In this document: piece by piece, positions 23,114 through 32,032 of the stretch
Layout: each line of letters opens with the position of its first letter
Numbering within the stretch: position 1 is the first letter of the stretch
Assembly (NCBI GenBank): GCA_029560585.1
Contig: JAKQKQ010000027.1
Span: 1 to 33,137, forward strand
DNA from: Verrucomicrobiota bacterium
GTDB taxonomy: Bacteria > Verrucomicrobiota > Verrucomicrobiia > JADLBR01
DNA length: 33,137 bases
Direction of reading: 5' to 3'
Translations under genes and position numbers: made by a program
The notes under the pieces: model-generated
Databases searched by the model: none
The model's input: only the letters and a program-made list of their open reading frames with translations
Told to the model about the DNA's origin: nothing

Positions 23114-24325
23114 TCAGTCGCGCAGCTCAGCCAAGGCCACCCGCAGCACCTCCACGGCCTCCTTTTGGCGCGAGACGACCACGTAAAGGTGGTCACCGTG
23201 GACGATGCTGTGCGGATAGCCGTATTCGCCGCCCTTGGATTGCCCGGATCGGCGCGCCTCGTAGTGGGTGTCGCCCAAGATGTAGTGCCGGTCAAACCGG
23301 GTCCCATCGCGCGAAAGTGACAAAACCAAAGGCGTACGCGCGCGGCCAACCGGGTTCCCAACGTAATAGAAACGCCCGTCGGGCAGACGGCCGAAGTGGA
23401 ACTTGGCGTTGGTGTCGCTGAAATCTGTCTCACCGGGTTTGGACCACGTCGCCCCGCTGTCCCGACTCTCGGTCAGCCAGAGGCGGTGGGCGTTCTGCTT
23501 GGCAGCGTTGCGAAGCAGCATGTGCAGCACGCCGTCGCCCGTCTGGTAGAAAGAGCCTTCGCAGAGCGCCGCCGGCCAACCCTGGTGCTTCGCGACCTCC
23601 CAAAATGACGCCGGGTCGTCCTTGATCGTGGCGGCCATGTCATCCGGGTAGATGCCGGTCATGCGCCAGCCGGCGAGACCGGTCGGATCGTCCGTGTAGG
23701 GGAACGAAATGTTTCCTGAGATGATGAGTCGGCCCGAGGCGGTGCGCTGCGGGCCATGGTTGGGATTGATCGGGACGCCCATTTCGCGCACGGCGCTCCA
23801 GCGCTCCCCATCCACCGTGGTCACGGCCTGCAAATGTGTGGTCTCCTTGTGCGGCCCGTAATTGCCGAAGTATGCAACGAGCGTTTCCTCGGCCTGGTGA
23901 AACCCGGAGGCGGTCAGCACGCGCTCGACGCCATCCGCATCCTTCACCGAATCCACCAGCGGGCGCGGGGTGGTCCAGTGTTCAAAATCCTCCGATGCGG
24001 CCACCAGCACCCGTTGGCCCGGCGCATCTTCGTCCTGACGACCATTTGACCAGATCGCGTAGAAGCGACCATTGAAGAACGTCAGGCTCTGATGATGCGA
24101 GTACGTCCATTCCGCCGTCGGCTGGTAGATAAACGCGCTCTCCACCCTCGGCCGCCTTATTCCGGGCAGCGAGACCGGCCGGTCGTTCTTCCATTCCACG
24201 CAATTGGTGATGGGATTGCGCGGCCCTCCCTCGGCGTGAAGTCCCAGGTGCGTCAGGGCGACGACAATCATCGCCGCAGTGATTTTCCGAATGTCGCCTG
24301 ATTGCATGTGCTGGTATTTCCTCAT
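23114..24325 (-). CDS. Secreted BNR/sialidase-type propeller protein
   Basis: The 403-residue protein begins with a short basic stretch and a hydrophobic signal (ITAAMIVVALTHLGLHA). The body is a beta-propeller with an Asp-box, SRDSGATW (S-x-D-x-G-x-x-W), and related turns such as TVDGERWS and SEDFEHW. This places it among sialidase-like or exo-acting glycan-binding/hydrolysing proteins; catalytic residues were not assigned. The start at 24325 overlaps the stop of the upstream UroD-like gene as ATGA, indicating translational coupling; a longer frame to 24466 lies inside that gene and is not used. It is the last gene of the minus-strand operon starting at 28731. The substrate is unknown. Confidence 0.72.
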   Translation of the reverse strand: MRKYQHMQSGDIRKITAAMIVVALTHLGLHAEGGPRNPITNCVEWKNDRPVSLPGIRRPRVESAFIYQPTAEWTYSHHQSLTFFNGRFYAIWSNGRQDEDAPGQRVLVAASEDFEHWTTPRPLVDSVKDADGVERVLTASGFHQAEETLVAYFGNYGPHKETTHLQAVTTVDGERWSAVREMGVPINPNHGPQRTASGRLIISGNISFPYTDDPTGLAGWRMTGIYPDDMAATIKDDPASFWEVAKHQGWPAALCEGSFYQTGDGVLHMLLRNAAKQNAHRLWLTESRDSGATWSKPGETDFSDTNAKFHFGRLPDGRFYYVGNPVGRARTPLVLSLSRDGTRFDRHYILGDTHYEARRSGQSKGGEYGYPHSIVHGDHLYVVVSRQKEAVEVLRVALAELRD

Positions 24326-25398
24326 AGGGGCATGGTCAATTCGTGCCACAGGTCGCGCATGGCGGCGCATTCGTCCCGTCCCGCCGGAAAGACGAGCGGC
24401 CGAAGAATGACTCGCGCGCCCGTCTCCCGGACCAGAGCCGCCAGGCGTCGCACGTAGACCTGCCAACCTTCTCCCGGCTCTGCCGCCATGCGGCTATAGA
24501 GCACGGTGCGGCTCTCGGCGCAACGCTCCAGCAGCCAGCGCGTGTCGTACATTTCCGGATTGCCGAGGTCGATGGCGCGCACGGCCTCCGATCGGCAGAG
24601 CTGTTCAAAGAAGTTCGTGTGTTTCCCGCAGAAATGCGCGAACGTGCCGCCGAACCGCGCTGCCGCCTTTTCGATGCTCGGAACGATCAGCCGCTCGATC
24701 ATCGCGGGTGACAGCAGCGTGGCCGTGTCCTCCGCCATCCGCACCCCGGCGTTCGGAAAGAACACGCCCTGCGACGTGCCGTGGCCGTGAATCATGCTCG
24801 CCGCAGGTTCGCCCATCATGCATTTCACGTGACCCGTTGCTTTGAGATAAAGCTCGAGCGAAAGCGCCAGCAGTTCATCGATCCAGTCGGACTGCTCCGG
24901 GTCGGCGATGTCGCAGAAGAGGTCGTCGCCCCACAGCAGATGAGCGATGTCGAACACGCCCTGCGTATCGGGGTGATAGGGGGCGATGTCCTGGCAACCG
25001 GATGCGGCGTGGATCGCATAGAATTCCGCCGCGAGCCGCATTGTCTCACTCCGGCCGACCTCCATCGTACGAATGGCGCGGATGGCATCGCGCGTCAACG
25101 GTTCGCCCGGCCACGGCATGGCGTCGCCGGGCAGCTGGTAGTTCTGCCCGGCCATCGCGGGAACGAAAATCACCCCGAGATTGGGCCGCACGGTGAGGAT
25201 GCCATCCGTCGGCCACCCCACGAGCGGCTCGGCCCGGCGCATCTCAGACTCCCACATCGCCCGCGGGTCGTGAAAGCGCGATGGGTAGTTGTTCAGGTCG
25301 TAGAGATCCTGTCTGGCTGCCGGAATCAAGATCAGGCTCGGCCCCTCCCCGCGCCAGAAGGCCCCGTGCGATTCCCTCTTGTGGGCGATGCCGTTCAC
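24322..25398 (-). CDS. Uroporphyrinogen decarboxylase/methyltransferase-family protein
   Basis: The GTG at 25398 forms a GTGA overlap with the upstream stop, giving 358 residues; the upstream part of the frame to 25497 shadows the preceding gene. The sequence has the UroD-like TIM-barrel pattern: DIAHLLWGDD, LLALSLELYLKATGHVKC, MAEDTATLLSPAMIERLIVPS and a C-terminal VILRPLVFPAG strand. HFCGKH matches the His-x-Cys zinc site of the corrinoid methyltransferase branch (MtaA, CmuA types) rather than haem biosynthesis. Such paralogues often lie beside glycan genes in this group of bacteria. The actual reaction is unknown. It lacks a signal peptide, unlike both neighbours, so it should act in the cytoplasm. 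Confidence 0.72.
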   Translation of the reverse strand: MNGIAHKRESHGAFWRGEGPSLILIPAARQDLYDLNNYPSRFHDPRAMWESEMRRAEPLVGWPTDGILTVRPNLGVIFVPAMAGQNYQLPGDAMPWPGEPLTRDAIRAIRTMEVGRSETMRLAAEFYAIHAASGCQDIAPYHPDTQGVFDIAHLLWGDDLFCDIADPEQSDWIDELLALSLELYLKATGHVKCMMGEPAASMIHGHGTSQGVFFPNAGVRMAEDTATLLSPAMIERLIVPSIEKAAARFGGTFAHFCGKHTNFFEQLCRSEAVRAIDLGNPEMYDTRWLLERCAESRTVLYSRMAAEPGEGWQVYVRRLAALVRETGARVILRPLVFPAGRDECAAMRDLWHELTMPL

Positions 25399-26537
25399 TG
25401 CGCCTTTCCGGCCGAGGCGCCCGACGACGTCACCGGCGATCGCAGCGCCTTGCTGGTGATCAGGCCGATCCCCCGGCCCTGGTTGCCACAGGCACAATAG
25501 TAGAGATAGAAGGTCTCGGTCTTCGGCTGGTACACCAGCGAGATCTTATGCGCGTACTTCTTATCGAGGCCGCCCGGATGGCCGCCTGCTTTGTACAGCG
25601 GTTCCGGGTGCGCCGCCCAATGCGTCAGGTCCCGCGAGAACGCTACCATGATGTGGGCTCCGCCTCGCCCGACCCCGAAGTAGAACATGGTCCAGTGGTC
25701 TCCATCGCGGAAGACCTTTCCGTCCGAGCAGAACTTGCTGTCGTAACAGTCGGCGCGAACGCGGATGACTGGGTTGTTCGCGTGGCGCTTCCAGGCCAAC
25801 AGGTTACTGGAAGTGGCGACGCCCATCTGCTCGATCCACTCCGGCATGCGCTTGGCATTATAGAAATTATAAAAGCGGCCCCCGTGCTCCACCAGCCACG
25901 GCTGGTAGATGCAGTCCCTCTCCCAGTCACCGCAATCCGAGTCGTGGACCGAGAGAATCGGCGCGTCCTTGGCCCGCCGCCAGACGAGGCCGTCATCACT
26001 GGTGGCAACGCCTTCGTAACCGGGGTCCACCTCATAGCCGCCCTGCTTGGCGTAGCAACCGTAGAGCGTCCAGAATCTGCCATCGCGTCGCTTCAGCACG
26101 CGCGGCGCCCGGATGTCATAAGAGTCGTAGAGGTAAGCGCCGATGACGCACCCGCCAAAATCAAACTCGTTGGACGCGCCAAAGCCCATCGCCAGGCGCG
26201 GGTTAGTCCAGCGAACGAGATCCGTGCTTTCGGCCACAAACGAGTTGTAGCCCCGCCCATTGAAGGCGATGAAGCTCATGAACCACTTGTCCGGCTCATC
26301 GGGCAGTTGATAGACGCACGGCACGTCCGTGTTGTGGAAATCCTCATGGCCCGGGATTCCCGGTTCCGCCGGGATCACGTGCTCCGGCCAGTAGTGCCAC
26401 CCCCGATAGGGCGCGGACCATTCATCGAGCGTCGCGCGCCCGATGGGAGGCGTCGCCCCAGAACTGGTTTCCGTGTCCAGCGCCACGGCCGATGCCACGA
26501 GCAGGCAGAGCGATGTGCCGAAAAAAACGGACTTCAT
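25395..26537 (-). CDS. Secreted five-blade glycosidase-like protein (GH43/GH32 type)
   Basis: From the ATG at 26537 the protein has 380 residues with a clear signal peptide (KSVFFGTSLCLLVASAVA). The body shows repeated blade motifs of the glycoside hydrolase 43/32/117-type five-bladed propellers: RGYNSFVAESTDLVRW, RAPRVLKRRDGRFWTLYGCY, GVATSDDGLVWRR, GRFYNFYNAK and GDHWTMFYFGVG. These enzymes trim side chains or ends of plant or algal polysaccharides. I did not assign catalytic acids, so a binding role is possible. A GTG at 26597 overlapping the kinase stop is an alternative start but would precede the signal peptide by 20 residues. It follows the sensor kinase gene by 56 nt. Confidence 0.75.
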   Translation of the reverse strand: MKSVFFGTSLCLLVASAVALDTETSSGATPPIGRATLDEWSAPYRGWHYWPEHVIPAEPGIPGHEDFHNTDVPCVYQLPDEPDKWFMSFIAFNGRGYNSFVAESTDLVRWTNPRLAMGFGASNEFDFGGCVIGAYLYDSYDIRAPRVLKRRDGRFWTLYGCYAKQGGYEVDPGYEGVATSDDGLVWRRAKDAPILSVHDSDCGDWERDCIYQPWLVEHGGRFYNFYNAKRMPEWIEQMGVATSSNLLAWKRHANNPVIRVRADCYDSKFCSDGKVFRDGDHWTMFYFGVGRGGAHIMVAFSRDLTHWAAHPEPLYKAGGHPGGLDKKYAHKISLVYQPKTETFYLYYCACGNQGRGIGLITSKALRSPVTSSGASAGKAQ

Positions 26538-26593
26538 CAAGGTGGTTCCGTAAGCGGCAGGCACGCGGGTCGAAAGAATCCCTTGGTGCGCGT

Positions 26594-28051
26594 TCACTTT
26601 TCCCCGACGGGTAAACGGAGGCGAAACGTCGTGGTGCCATCGGGCGAGGGAGCATCAAGAACGAGGGTGCCGCCGTGCGCGAGGACGATTTCTCGGGCGA
26701 GGCTGAGGCCGAGGCCGGCGCCATTCGTCGGTCGAGCCTTGGCGTTGGCACCGCGATAGAATCGCTGAAATACCGACTCGCGGTCCGCGGGCGGGACGGG
26801 ATCGCCAGTATTGGTCAGGACGAGTTCGGCAAAGCCGTTGACTCGGGCGAACCGGCAGTCGATCCATCCGCCCTGCCGATTGTGTTTTACCGCGTTTGAG
26901 AGGAGGTTTTCGACCGCGCGGCGAAGCAATGTCGCGTCGGCTGAAACCGCGATGTCAGGTTCGATTTTTCGGTGGATTTCTATTTGCCGTGGTTCGGCGT
27001 GCAGCTCGGTATCCTCGAGGAGGGAGATGAGCATTTCACTGAATTGGATGGACTCACGATGAAGGGGTAACTTTCCCGCATCGGCCCGGGAGAGAAGGAG
27101 CAGACTGTCCAGAGTGCGCCGCTGTCGGACAACTTCATCCAGCAATTCGCTGAATGCCTGCTGCGATTCCGATCCGGCGGGGAATTTGGACAGGGCGCGC
27201 TCGATCGTGCCCTGCATGACCGCGAGCGGCGTTTTCAGTTCGTGCGAGGCGTCGGCGGTGAAGCGGTTGGCCTGGCGGAAACTGCGCTCGAGACGCTCCA
27301 TCATCGCGTTGAAAGCACCTATGATCCGCCGGAATTCGGCATCCGCCCGCTCGATCTCGATGCGCTGGTCGAGGCCGCGGGCGGAGAGGGTCTCCATGCG
27401 GGCGCTGAGCGCGTCGATGGGTTGAAGCGCCCGGCGCGCAACGACGAGCGCGCCCAGGGCGATGACAATCAGGGCGCCGGGCAAGGCCGCCCCGAACGCC
27501 ACACCCAGCGCGCGAAGGTCCGTTTCCATGGGGCGCAGGTCGGCGCCGAGCACGACGAGGACCTCATCGTTGCCAAAGGCGGCGATCCGGGCGCGCGCGC
27601 TGGCGTTGCGCACAAATTGAAACCGGGGCTCACATTGCAGGCGAGGCGGGGGTTGTTTTCCGTCGTCGCGCGGGCGCATGTCCTGGACCACCGGCTGGGG
27701 ATCCATCAGGCGATCGCCGGGCCGATACGCGCGAGGGTCGAGGGCGGTCGGCCAATTGGCATCTTTGTACAGCACGCTCCCGGGGCGGGTGATCAGGCAC
27801 AAGAAGCGGTGCGCGGCCCTTTCTTCGCCGATGCGGTCGGTGAGTGAAAGCCGGATCTGGGCGCCGCTCACGTTGCGTCCGGCGCGTCCCGCCACCCGAC
27901 AACCAAAATCCAGCAGTTCCTGATCCAGCATGCGGAGGCGGTCCTGATACAGGATCCAACCCGAGACCGCGCCGAATGCGAGCAGCACGAGTCCGGATGT
28001 CGCCACCGAGATGGCCGCGAGGCGGAATCGGAAGGAGCGCGTCGGCTTCAT
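26594..28051 (-). CDS. Sensor histidine kinase
   Basis: This 485-residue kinase has two membrane segments (about 11-35 and 183-206) enclosing a periplasmic sensor region of some 145 residues, a HAMP linker (about 203-255), the dimerisation/phosphoacceptor helix with ASHELKTP (His270), and an ATPase domain with the N-box ENLLSNAVKHN (381-391) and glycine-rich GAGLGLSLAREIV (444-456). The layout is that of EnvZ/CusS-type kinases paired with OmpR regulators. The sensor region shows no ligand-binding signature I recognise. Its ATG overlaps the regulator's stop codon by 4 nt (ATGA), so the two are cotranslated. It is followed by the glycosidase-like gene. Confidence 0.93.
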   Translation of the reverse strand: MKPTRSFRFRLAAISVATSGLVLLAFGAVSGWILYQDRLRMLDQELLDFGCRVAGRAGRNVSGAQIRLSLTDRIGEERAAHRFLCLITRPGSVLYKDANWPTALDPRAYRPGDRLMDPQPVVQDMRPRDDGKQPPPRLQCEPRFQFVRNASARARIAAFGNDEVLVVLGADLRPMETDLRALGVAFGAALPGALIVIALGALVVARRALQPIDALSARMETLSARGLDQRIEIERADAEFRRIIGAFNAMMERLERSFRQANRFTADASHELKTPLAVMQGTIERALSKFPAGSESQQAFSELLDEVVRQRRTLDSLLLLSRADAGKLPLHRESIQFSEMLISLLEDTELHAEPRQIEIHRKIEPDIAVSADATLLRRAVENLLSNAVKHNRQGGWIDCRFARVNGFAELVLTNTGDPVPPADRESVFQRFYRGANAKARPTNGAGLGLSLAREIVLAHGGTLVLDAPSPDGTTTFRLRLPVGEK

Positions 28052-28731
28052 GACGGATCACCCGGTTTCCGGATGCGATAGCCGACGCCACGGATCGTCT
28101 CAATCAGTTTAACCTGTGCGCCCTCGTCAACCTTCTTCCTGATCCTGGCAATCGCGACGTCCACGACATTGGTCCCGGTGTCGAAGTGCGTGTCCCAAAC
28201 GTGCTCGTTGATCTGCGTGCGCGTATAGACGCGGCCGGGCGAACGCATAAGGTAGGCGAGGAGGTCGAATTCCCTGGCGGTCAATTCGATCTTGGATCCG
28301 CCACGTCGCACCTCGCGCGTGATGAGGTCAAGGGTCAAATCGGCAACCTTCAGTTGGCTGGGGGGTGTGCCCGAAGCCCGGCGGAGCAGGGCGTTGAGGC
28401 GGGCGGCGAGTTCCTCGACGAAGAACGGTTTCGCCAGATAATCGTCCGCTCCAAGGTTAAGCCCCTCCACCCGCTCCTCCAGGCCATCGCGCGCCGTGAG
28501 CAGGATGACGGGTGTCGCGATGCGGCGCCCTCGCAATTCCCGGAGGACGCTGAGTCCGTCGCGGCCGGGTAGCATGATGTCGAGCACCATCGCGTCATAG
28601 GGTTCGCGGCATGCGCGCTCGAATCCGTCTTCGCCGGTGCGACAAACGTCCACGCGGAAGCCGTGCTCCTCCAGACCCCTCCGGATAAACTCGGCGATCT
28701 TCTGCTGATCTTCGACAACGAGGATCCTCAC
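28048..28731 (-). CDS. OmpR/PhoB-family response regulator
   Basis: The 227-residue regulator has a receiver domain with the acidic pair in VVEDQQ (residues 5-8), phosphoacceptor Asp51 in MVLDIMLPGRDG, Thr79 in LLTA and Lys101 in YLAKPF. It is followed by a winged-helix DNA-binding domain (about 130-223) with LTAREFDLLAYLMRSPGRVYTR and the recognition region VDVAIARIRKKVD, ending VGYRIRKP. The start is GTG. It most likely controls its own operon, including the downstream secreted enzymes, and perhaps the divergent gene at 29060. The 28732-29059 region holds the candidate control sites. Confidence 0.94.
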   Translation of the reverse strand: MRILVVEDQQKIAEFIRRGLEEHGFRVDVCRTGEDGFERACREPYDAMVLDIMLPGRDGLSVLRELRGRRIATPVILLTARDGLEERVEGLNLGADDYLAKPFFVEELAARLNALLRRASGTPPSQLKVADLTLDLITREVRRGGSKIELTAREFDLLAYLMRSPGRVYTRTQINEHVWDTHFDTGTNVVDVAIARIRKKVDEGAQVKLIETIRGVGYRIRKPGDPS

Positions 28732-29059
28732 GGTGGCGCGCCTCGCGTTCCAGCCTATCGATCGATCGCTTGAAAGCCAGCTTTGCCGAGGATGTATTCC
28801 GATTTGGTGCCCTGCGAGGCTGGCACCACCGTTGCGGAGAATTTAGCCGGGCCACGCGTCCCGAGCCTTGATCGGCCAACGCGATTCGGATGGAATAGGA
28901 GTATCTCTGTGAGCCGAACCAGCCACCTCCTCGTTCTCAGCTTCGCCAACGTTGAGCGCGATGAAAACCTCTACACGAGCTGCAGGCACGGGCAGGAGGG
29001 CTGCGCGCTCCCGATCATTTCCCTGCCAACGCTCGCGATCCATTAGGAGGAAAAGAGAA
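28732..29059. promoter_or_regulatory. Divergent control region between regulator and FG-GAP gene
   Basis: This 328-nt gene-free stretch must carry promoters for both directions. Visible structure: the tetranucleotide run ATCGATCGATCG near 28758, and the inverted repeat GGTGCC (28806-28811) / GGCACC (28822-28827). A possible plus-strand TTGATC with TGGAAT 17 nt later (about 28868) is weak. None is proven. Confidence 0.4.
29045..29050 (+). promoter_or_regulatory. Ribosome binding site of the FG-GAP gene
   Basis: AGGAGG lies 9 nt before the ATG at 29060, the strongest Shine-Dalgarno in the window. It selects that start over an in-frame ATG 36 codons upstream. Confidence 0.8.
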
Positions 29060-31855
29060 ATGGTACCGATACCTACGACCTGTCGGGCGGCGCTCATCGC
29101 TGCACTTTGCACATCAATGGCCGGCGCCGCGGTCGAGATCCTGCCCACAGGCGGCCGCAATATCTATCGGCTGGTCTCCGCGGAATTGGATGGCCCATCC
29201 GACGCGAGGGAGATCGTTGGCTCAGCCTACGACAATCGCGTGTGCGCGTTCGGCGCCCGCGGCAATCACCTCTGGGATGCGCCGACCGGCGGGTTCGTTT
29301 TCGACCTGGCGGCGGGCGATCTCGATGGTGATCGCAGGGACGAGATCCTCGCCGCATGCGCGGACGGATTCGCGTACGCCTTCGGCGCCGACGGAAAACT
29401 CCGTTGGAAATATGACCTGGGCGCGCCCGTGTGGCAGGTGGCGACGGCGCGACTCGATGGCAAGACGCCCATCGCCTTGGCCGGGGGAGTCAGCCGCCGG
29501 GTGGTTGCGCTCACGGCGGATGGCAGGGCCCTCGGCGACGCGCGCGCGGGCGCGGTCAATGGCGTGGTTCGTTTGCTCCGCGCGGGCGACTTCGATGGCG
29601 ATGGTGCGGACGAAGTCGCGGTCCTGCCCGTGCGCGGCCAAGCACAAGACCTTGTTTTCTTCAAGGGCCCCCAACTCGCCCAGCTCAAGGAGCGGATAAC
29701 ATTTGAAAAAGTCCCGTGGGACTCCTCGTCGGCAGCGGCCAAGAAGTCGGGAGCGGACTTCCGCAAGGGCAAGCAGACTTGGACGGCCAAGAGCCTGCTG
29801 GCGGCGAACGGCACGGCCGCCGATTTCGATGGCGATGGGGCGAGCGAACTCGTCTATAACCCCGGGGCTTACGCGCTCAAGGGCGGTCTGCGGCAGATCG
29901 TCGCCTTGCCCGAGGCCTTCAAGGCGGCGAGCTATGACCAGTTCTACCGCATGCGGCTCGTCGCGGCCGGGGATCTGACTGACGATCCCGGCGCTGAGAT
30001 CGTGCTGCTCGAGGGACCCGAGATTCGGATCTACGGCAGCGGCGGCAAGCAGCTCGCTGCCGCGAACGCTCCCTTCGGTTTCACAGACGTGATCTACGTG
30101 CCCGGCTCACCCCATGGCCACGTGCTCCTGGGCTCGAGCCCCAATGGCGACGACAACCTCTATCGCCTCACGTTCGAACGGGGCTGGGAGAAAGAGATCG
30201 CCGCCCTGCAACGCCGGGGGCTCATGGCTGGCATTGGCACGAACCTCGTGCAGCTGGCGGAAGCGATGGGCAAGTGGCGCGGCGCGCCAATGACGGGCGC
30301 GCCGGGGCCCTATGACGTCGTGGTCAATCATCACCTCTGGAGCGGACCGGATCCGGCGAAGTGCGAGCCATGGATCGCCGAGGTCCGTCAGTACGAGAAG
30401 GAATTCCCCTATCCCAACCTGCGCTTCTCGACGTGTTTCTGGCCCGGGGAGGACGCGCCCCTGCTCCGGCCCGACGGCAAGCCATGGGAGCGCGACAGGC
30501 GCCTTGCGCACGATCTGTCGCGCGCGGACATCGTGGCCGCGGCGAGGCGCTTCGAGTCCGCCCAATGCCACTTCTGGGTTCAGGTCGGTCACGGCTGCGC
30601 CCCACATTGCGAGGTCGCCACCGTCGCCGCCATCCTCGATGTGGCGCCCAAGACCTGCCTCGGCTTTATCAGTGCCGAGGACGAGCAACTCGACGGCGTT
30701 CCTTACTACATCGAGCACCACATCCGGCCCATCCTCAACCTCTGCCTCAAGCACAAGAAGCGGTTCATTCCGCGCAACAAAGACGTCTGGTGGCTCCACT
30801 GGCCCGCAGACCCGCAGGTGAAGAGATTAATGTTCGACGGGCGATATCGCTCCGTGATCCTGCCGGGCGTCGAGGATAGCAACTCGAGAACGACGGACGC
30901 CCAGCTCGCCGCACGCGTCGGCCTCTGGCTCGACGGGCAGGTGGACGACTGGTGCAGCAGGGTCTCCGCCGATTGGTTCTGCGTCAGCCGCGCGTGGGAG
31001 TGGGAATACGTCATGACCGGCCATCCGCACCTGCGCTATCTCACATCGCAGGCGGCCCTCGGCGCACGCGTGTTCATGCTCTTGAGCGGCGAGCGCGGTC
31101 GCGGCACTGGCGAGTGGACCCGCGTCGGCCAGGAGGGCGCCTCGAATTTCCTTCATCTTATCGGCAAGGGCATACTCGCCCCGCCGCGCCGCGAGCAGCT
31201 CCGGGCCATCTCGCCCTTGGCGCTTGTCATGGAGGGGCCCACGAAGCGTTTCGAAGAGCACGGCGCGAACGGGCATCATCCGGAGCGCTGGGGCGACGAC
31301 GGTACAGATAGCGAGCCATGGGCCTTCGACCGCCTCGATTGCTACTGGGCCATGGCCCCGCTGCCTCAGACGGACATCTCCACGCTGCTCTGGGGGCGCT
31401 CGCGCCGCACATCCGAGAATCTCACCATCACCGCGCCGCACGGTTTTGTCTGCCTCGTTCCCGGAGGAAAACCGTTAACCCCCGGCCGCTGGACTTCCCT
31501 CTGGACCACCGACGGCGACCGGCTCACCAAAGACGGCAAGACTTACACCCTCCCCGACGCGCGCGCAGCCATCGCGGCCGAACTCACCGAAGGCGCGCAT
31601 ACCCTCCCATTTCGCGTCGATGGCCACGTCTTTCATCAAGTCATCGAGAACTCCCCCGACCGCTTCACCATCGCCCTGATCGATCCCGGCTGGCTCGACC
31701 CGGCCGACCGCGATGCGAAGATCATCCCCAACCGCGCCGGCAATTGGCGCGTCATCGATCGGCTCACCGGCGAGAAACTCGGAGACCTCCGCCAGCCTCT
31801 CGCCCTCAGGATCCCGGCAGGCGTCTTCCGATTGCTCGATATCCAGCCCGAATGA
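29060..31855 (+). CDS. Large secreted FG-GAP protein with uncharacterised C-terminal half
   Basis: The 931-residue product has a signal peptide (CRAALIAALCTSMAGAA). Residues about 30-380 are FG-GAP/VCBS-type propeller repeats with calcium-loop motifs DLDGDRRDEI, DFDGDGADEV, DFDGDGASEL and a degenerate DLTDDPGAEI. The following 450 residues are not recognised; they contain LGFISAEDEQLDGVPYYIEHH, aromatic-rich NKDVWWLHWPADP and WFCVSRAWEWEYV, which could be a TIM-barrel-like glycosidase or carbohydrate-binding part. The last 100 residues look like a beta-sandwich. FG-GAP repeats are known from integrin-type and lectin-type extracellular proteins. It is divergent from the two-component operon, so the same signal may control it; I infer a polysaccharide-related role. 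Confidence 0.75.
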   Translation: MVPIPTTCRAALIAALCTSMAGAAVEILPTGGRNIYRLVSAELDGPSDAREIVGSAYDNRVCAFGARGNHLWDAPTGGFVFDLAAGDLDGDRRDEILAACADGFAYAFGADGKLRWKYDLGAPVWQVATARLDGKTPIALAGGVSRRVVALTADGRALGDARAGAVNGVVRLLRAGDFDGDGADEVAVLPVRGQAQDLVFFKGPQLAQLKERITFEKVPWDSSSAAAKKSGADFRKGKQTWTAKSLLAANGTAADFDGDGASELVYNPGAYALKGGLRQIVALPEAFKAASYDQFYRMRLVAAGDLTDDPGAEIVLLEGPEIRIYGSGGKQLAAANAPFGFTDVIYVPGSPHGHVLLGSSPNGDDNLYRLTFERGWEKEIAALQRRGLMAGIGTNLVQLAEAMGKWRGAPMTGAPGPYDVVVNHHLWSGPDPAKCEPWIAEVRQYEKEFPYPNLRFSTCFWPGEDAPLLRPDGKPWERDRRLAHDLSRADIVAAARRFESAQCHFWVQVGHGCAPHCEVATVAAILDVAPKTCLGFISAEDEQLDGVPYYIEHHIRPILNLCLKHKKRFIPRNKDVWWLHWPADPQVKRLMFDGRYRSVILPGVEDSNSRTTDAQLAARVGLWLDGQVDDWCSRVSADWFCVSRAWEWEYVMTGHPHLRYLTSQAALGARVFMLLSGERGRGTGEWTRVGQEGASNFLHLIGKGILAPPRREQLRAISPLALVMEGPTKRFEEHGANGHHPERWGDDGTDSEPWAFDRLDCYWAMAPLPQTDISTLLWGRSRRTSENLTITAPHGFVCLVPGGKPLTPGRWTSLWTTDGDRLTKDGKTYTLPDARAAIAAELTEGAHTLPFRVDGHVFHQVIENSPDRFTIALIDPGWLDPADRDAKIIPNRAGNWRVIDRLTGEKLGDLRQPLALRIPAGVFRLLDIQPE

Positions 31856-32032
31856 ATCTTTCATGATGGCTTCGTTGCGACCTCCAATCGGCCCCGCTGG
31901 ATAGTGGCCCCCCGGCCGATGCGCAGCGCGCCCTCCTTTCCTGCTCGACGGCGTCGAAAGTTCAATGCAAATTGACATTTAATGCCCCTATCGAGCCCAG
32001 GGTACACCCCCAGAAAGGGAGGGACTCACGCC

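Noticed and set aside
25281-26759. Plus-strand open frame of 492 codons opposite the glycosidase-like gene
   Set aside because: It spans the ends of three minus-strand genes and has no domain signal.
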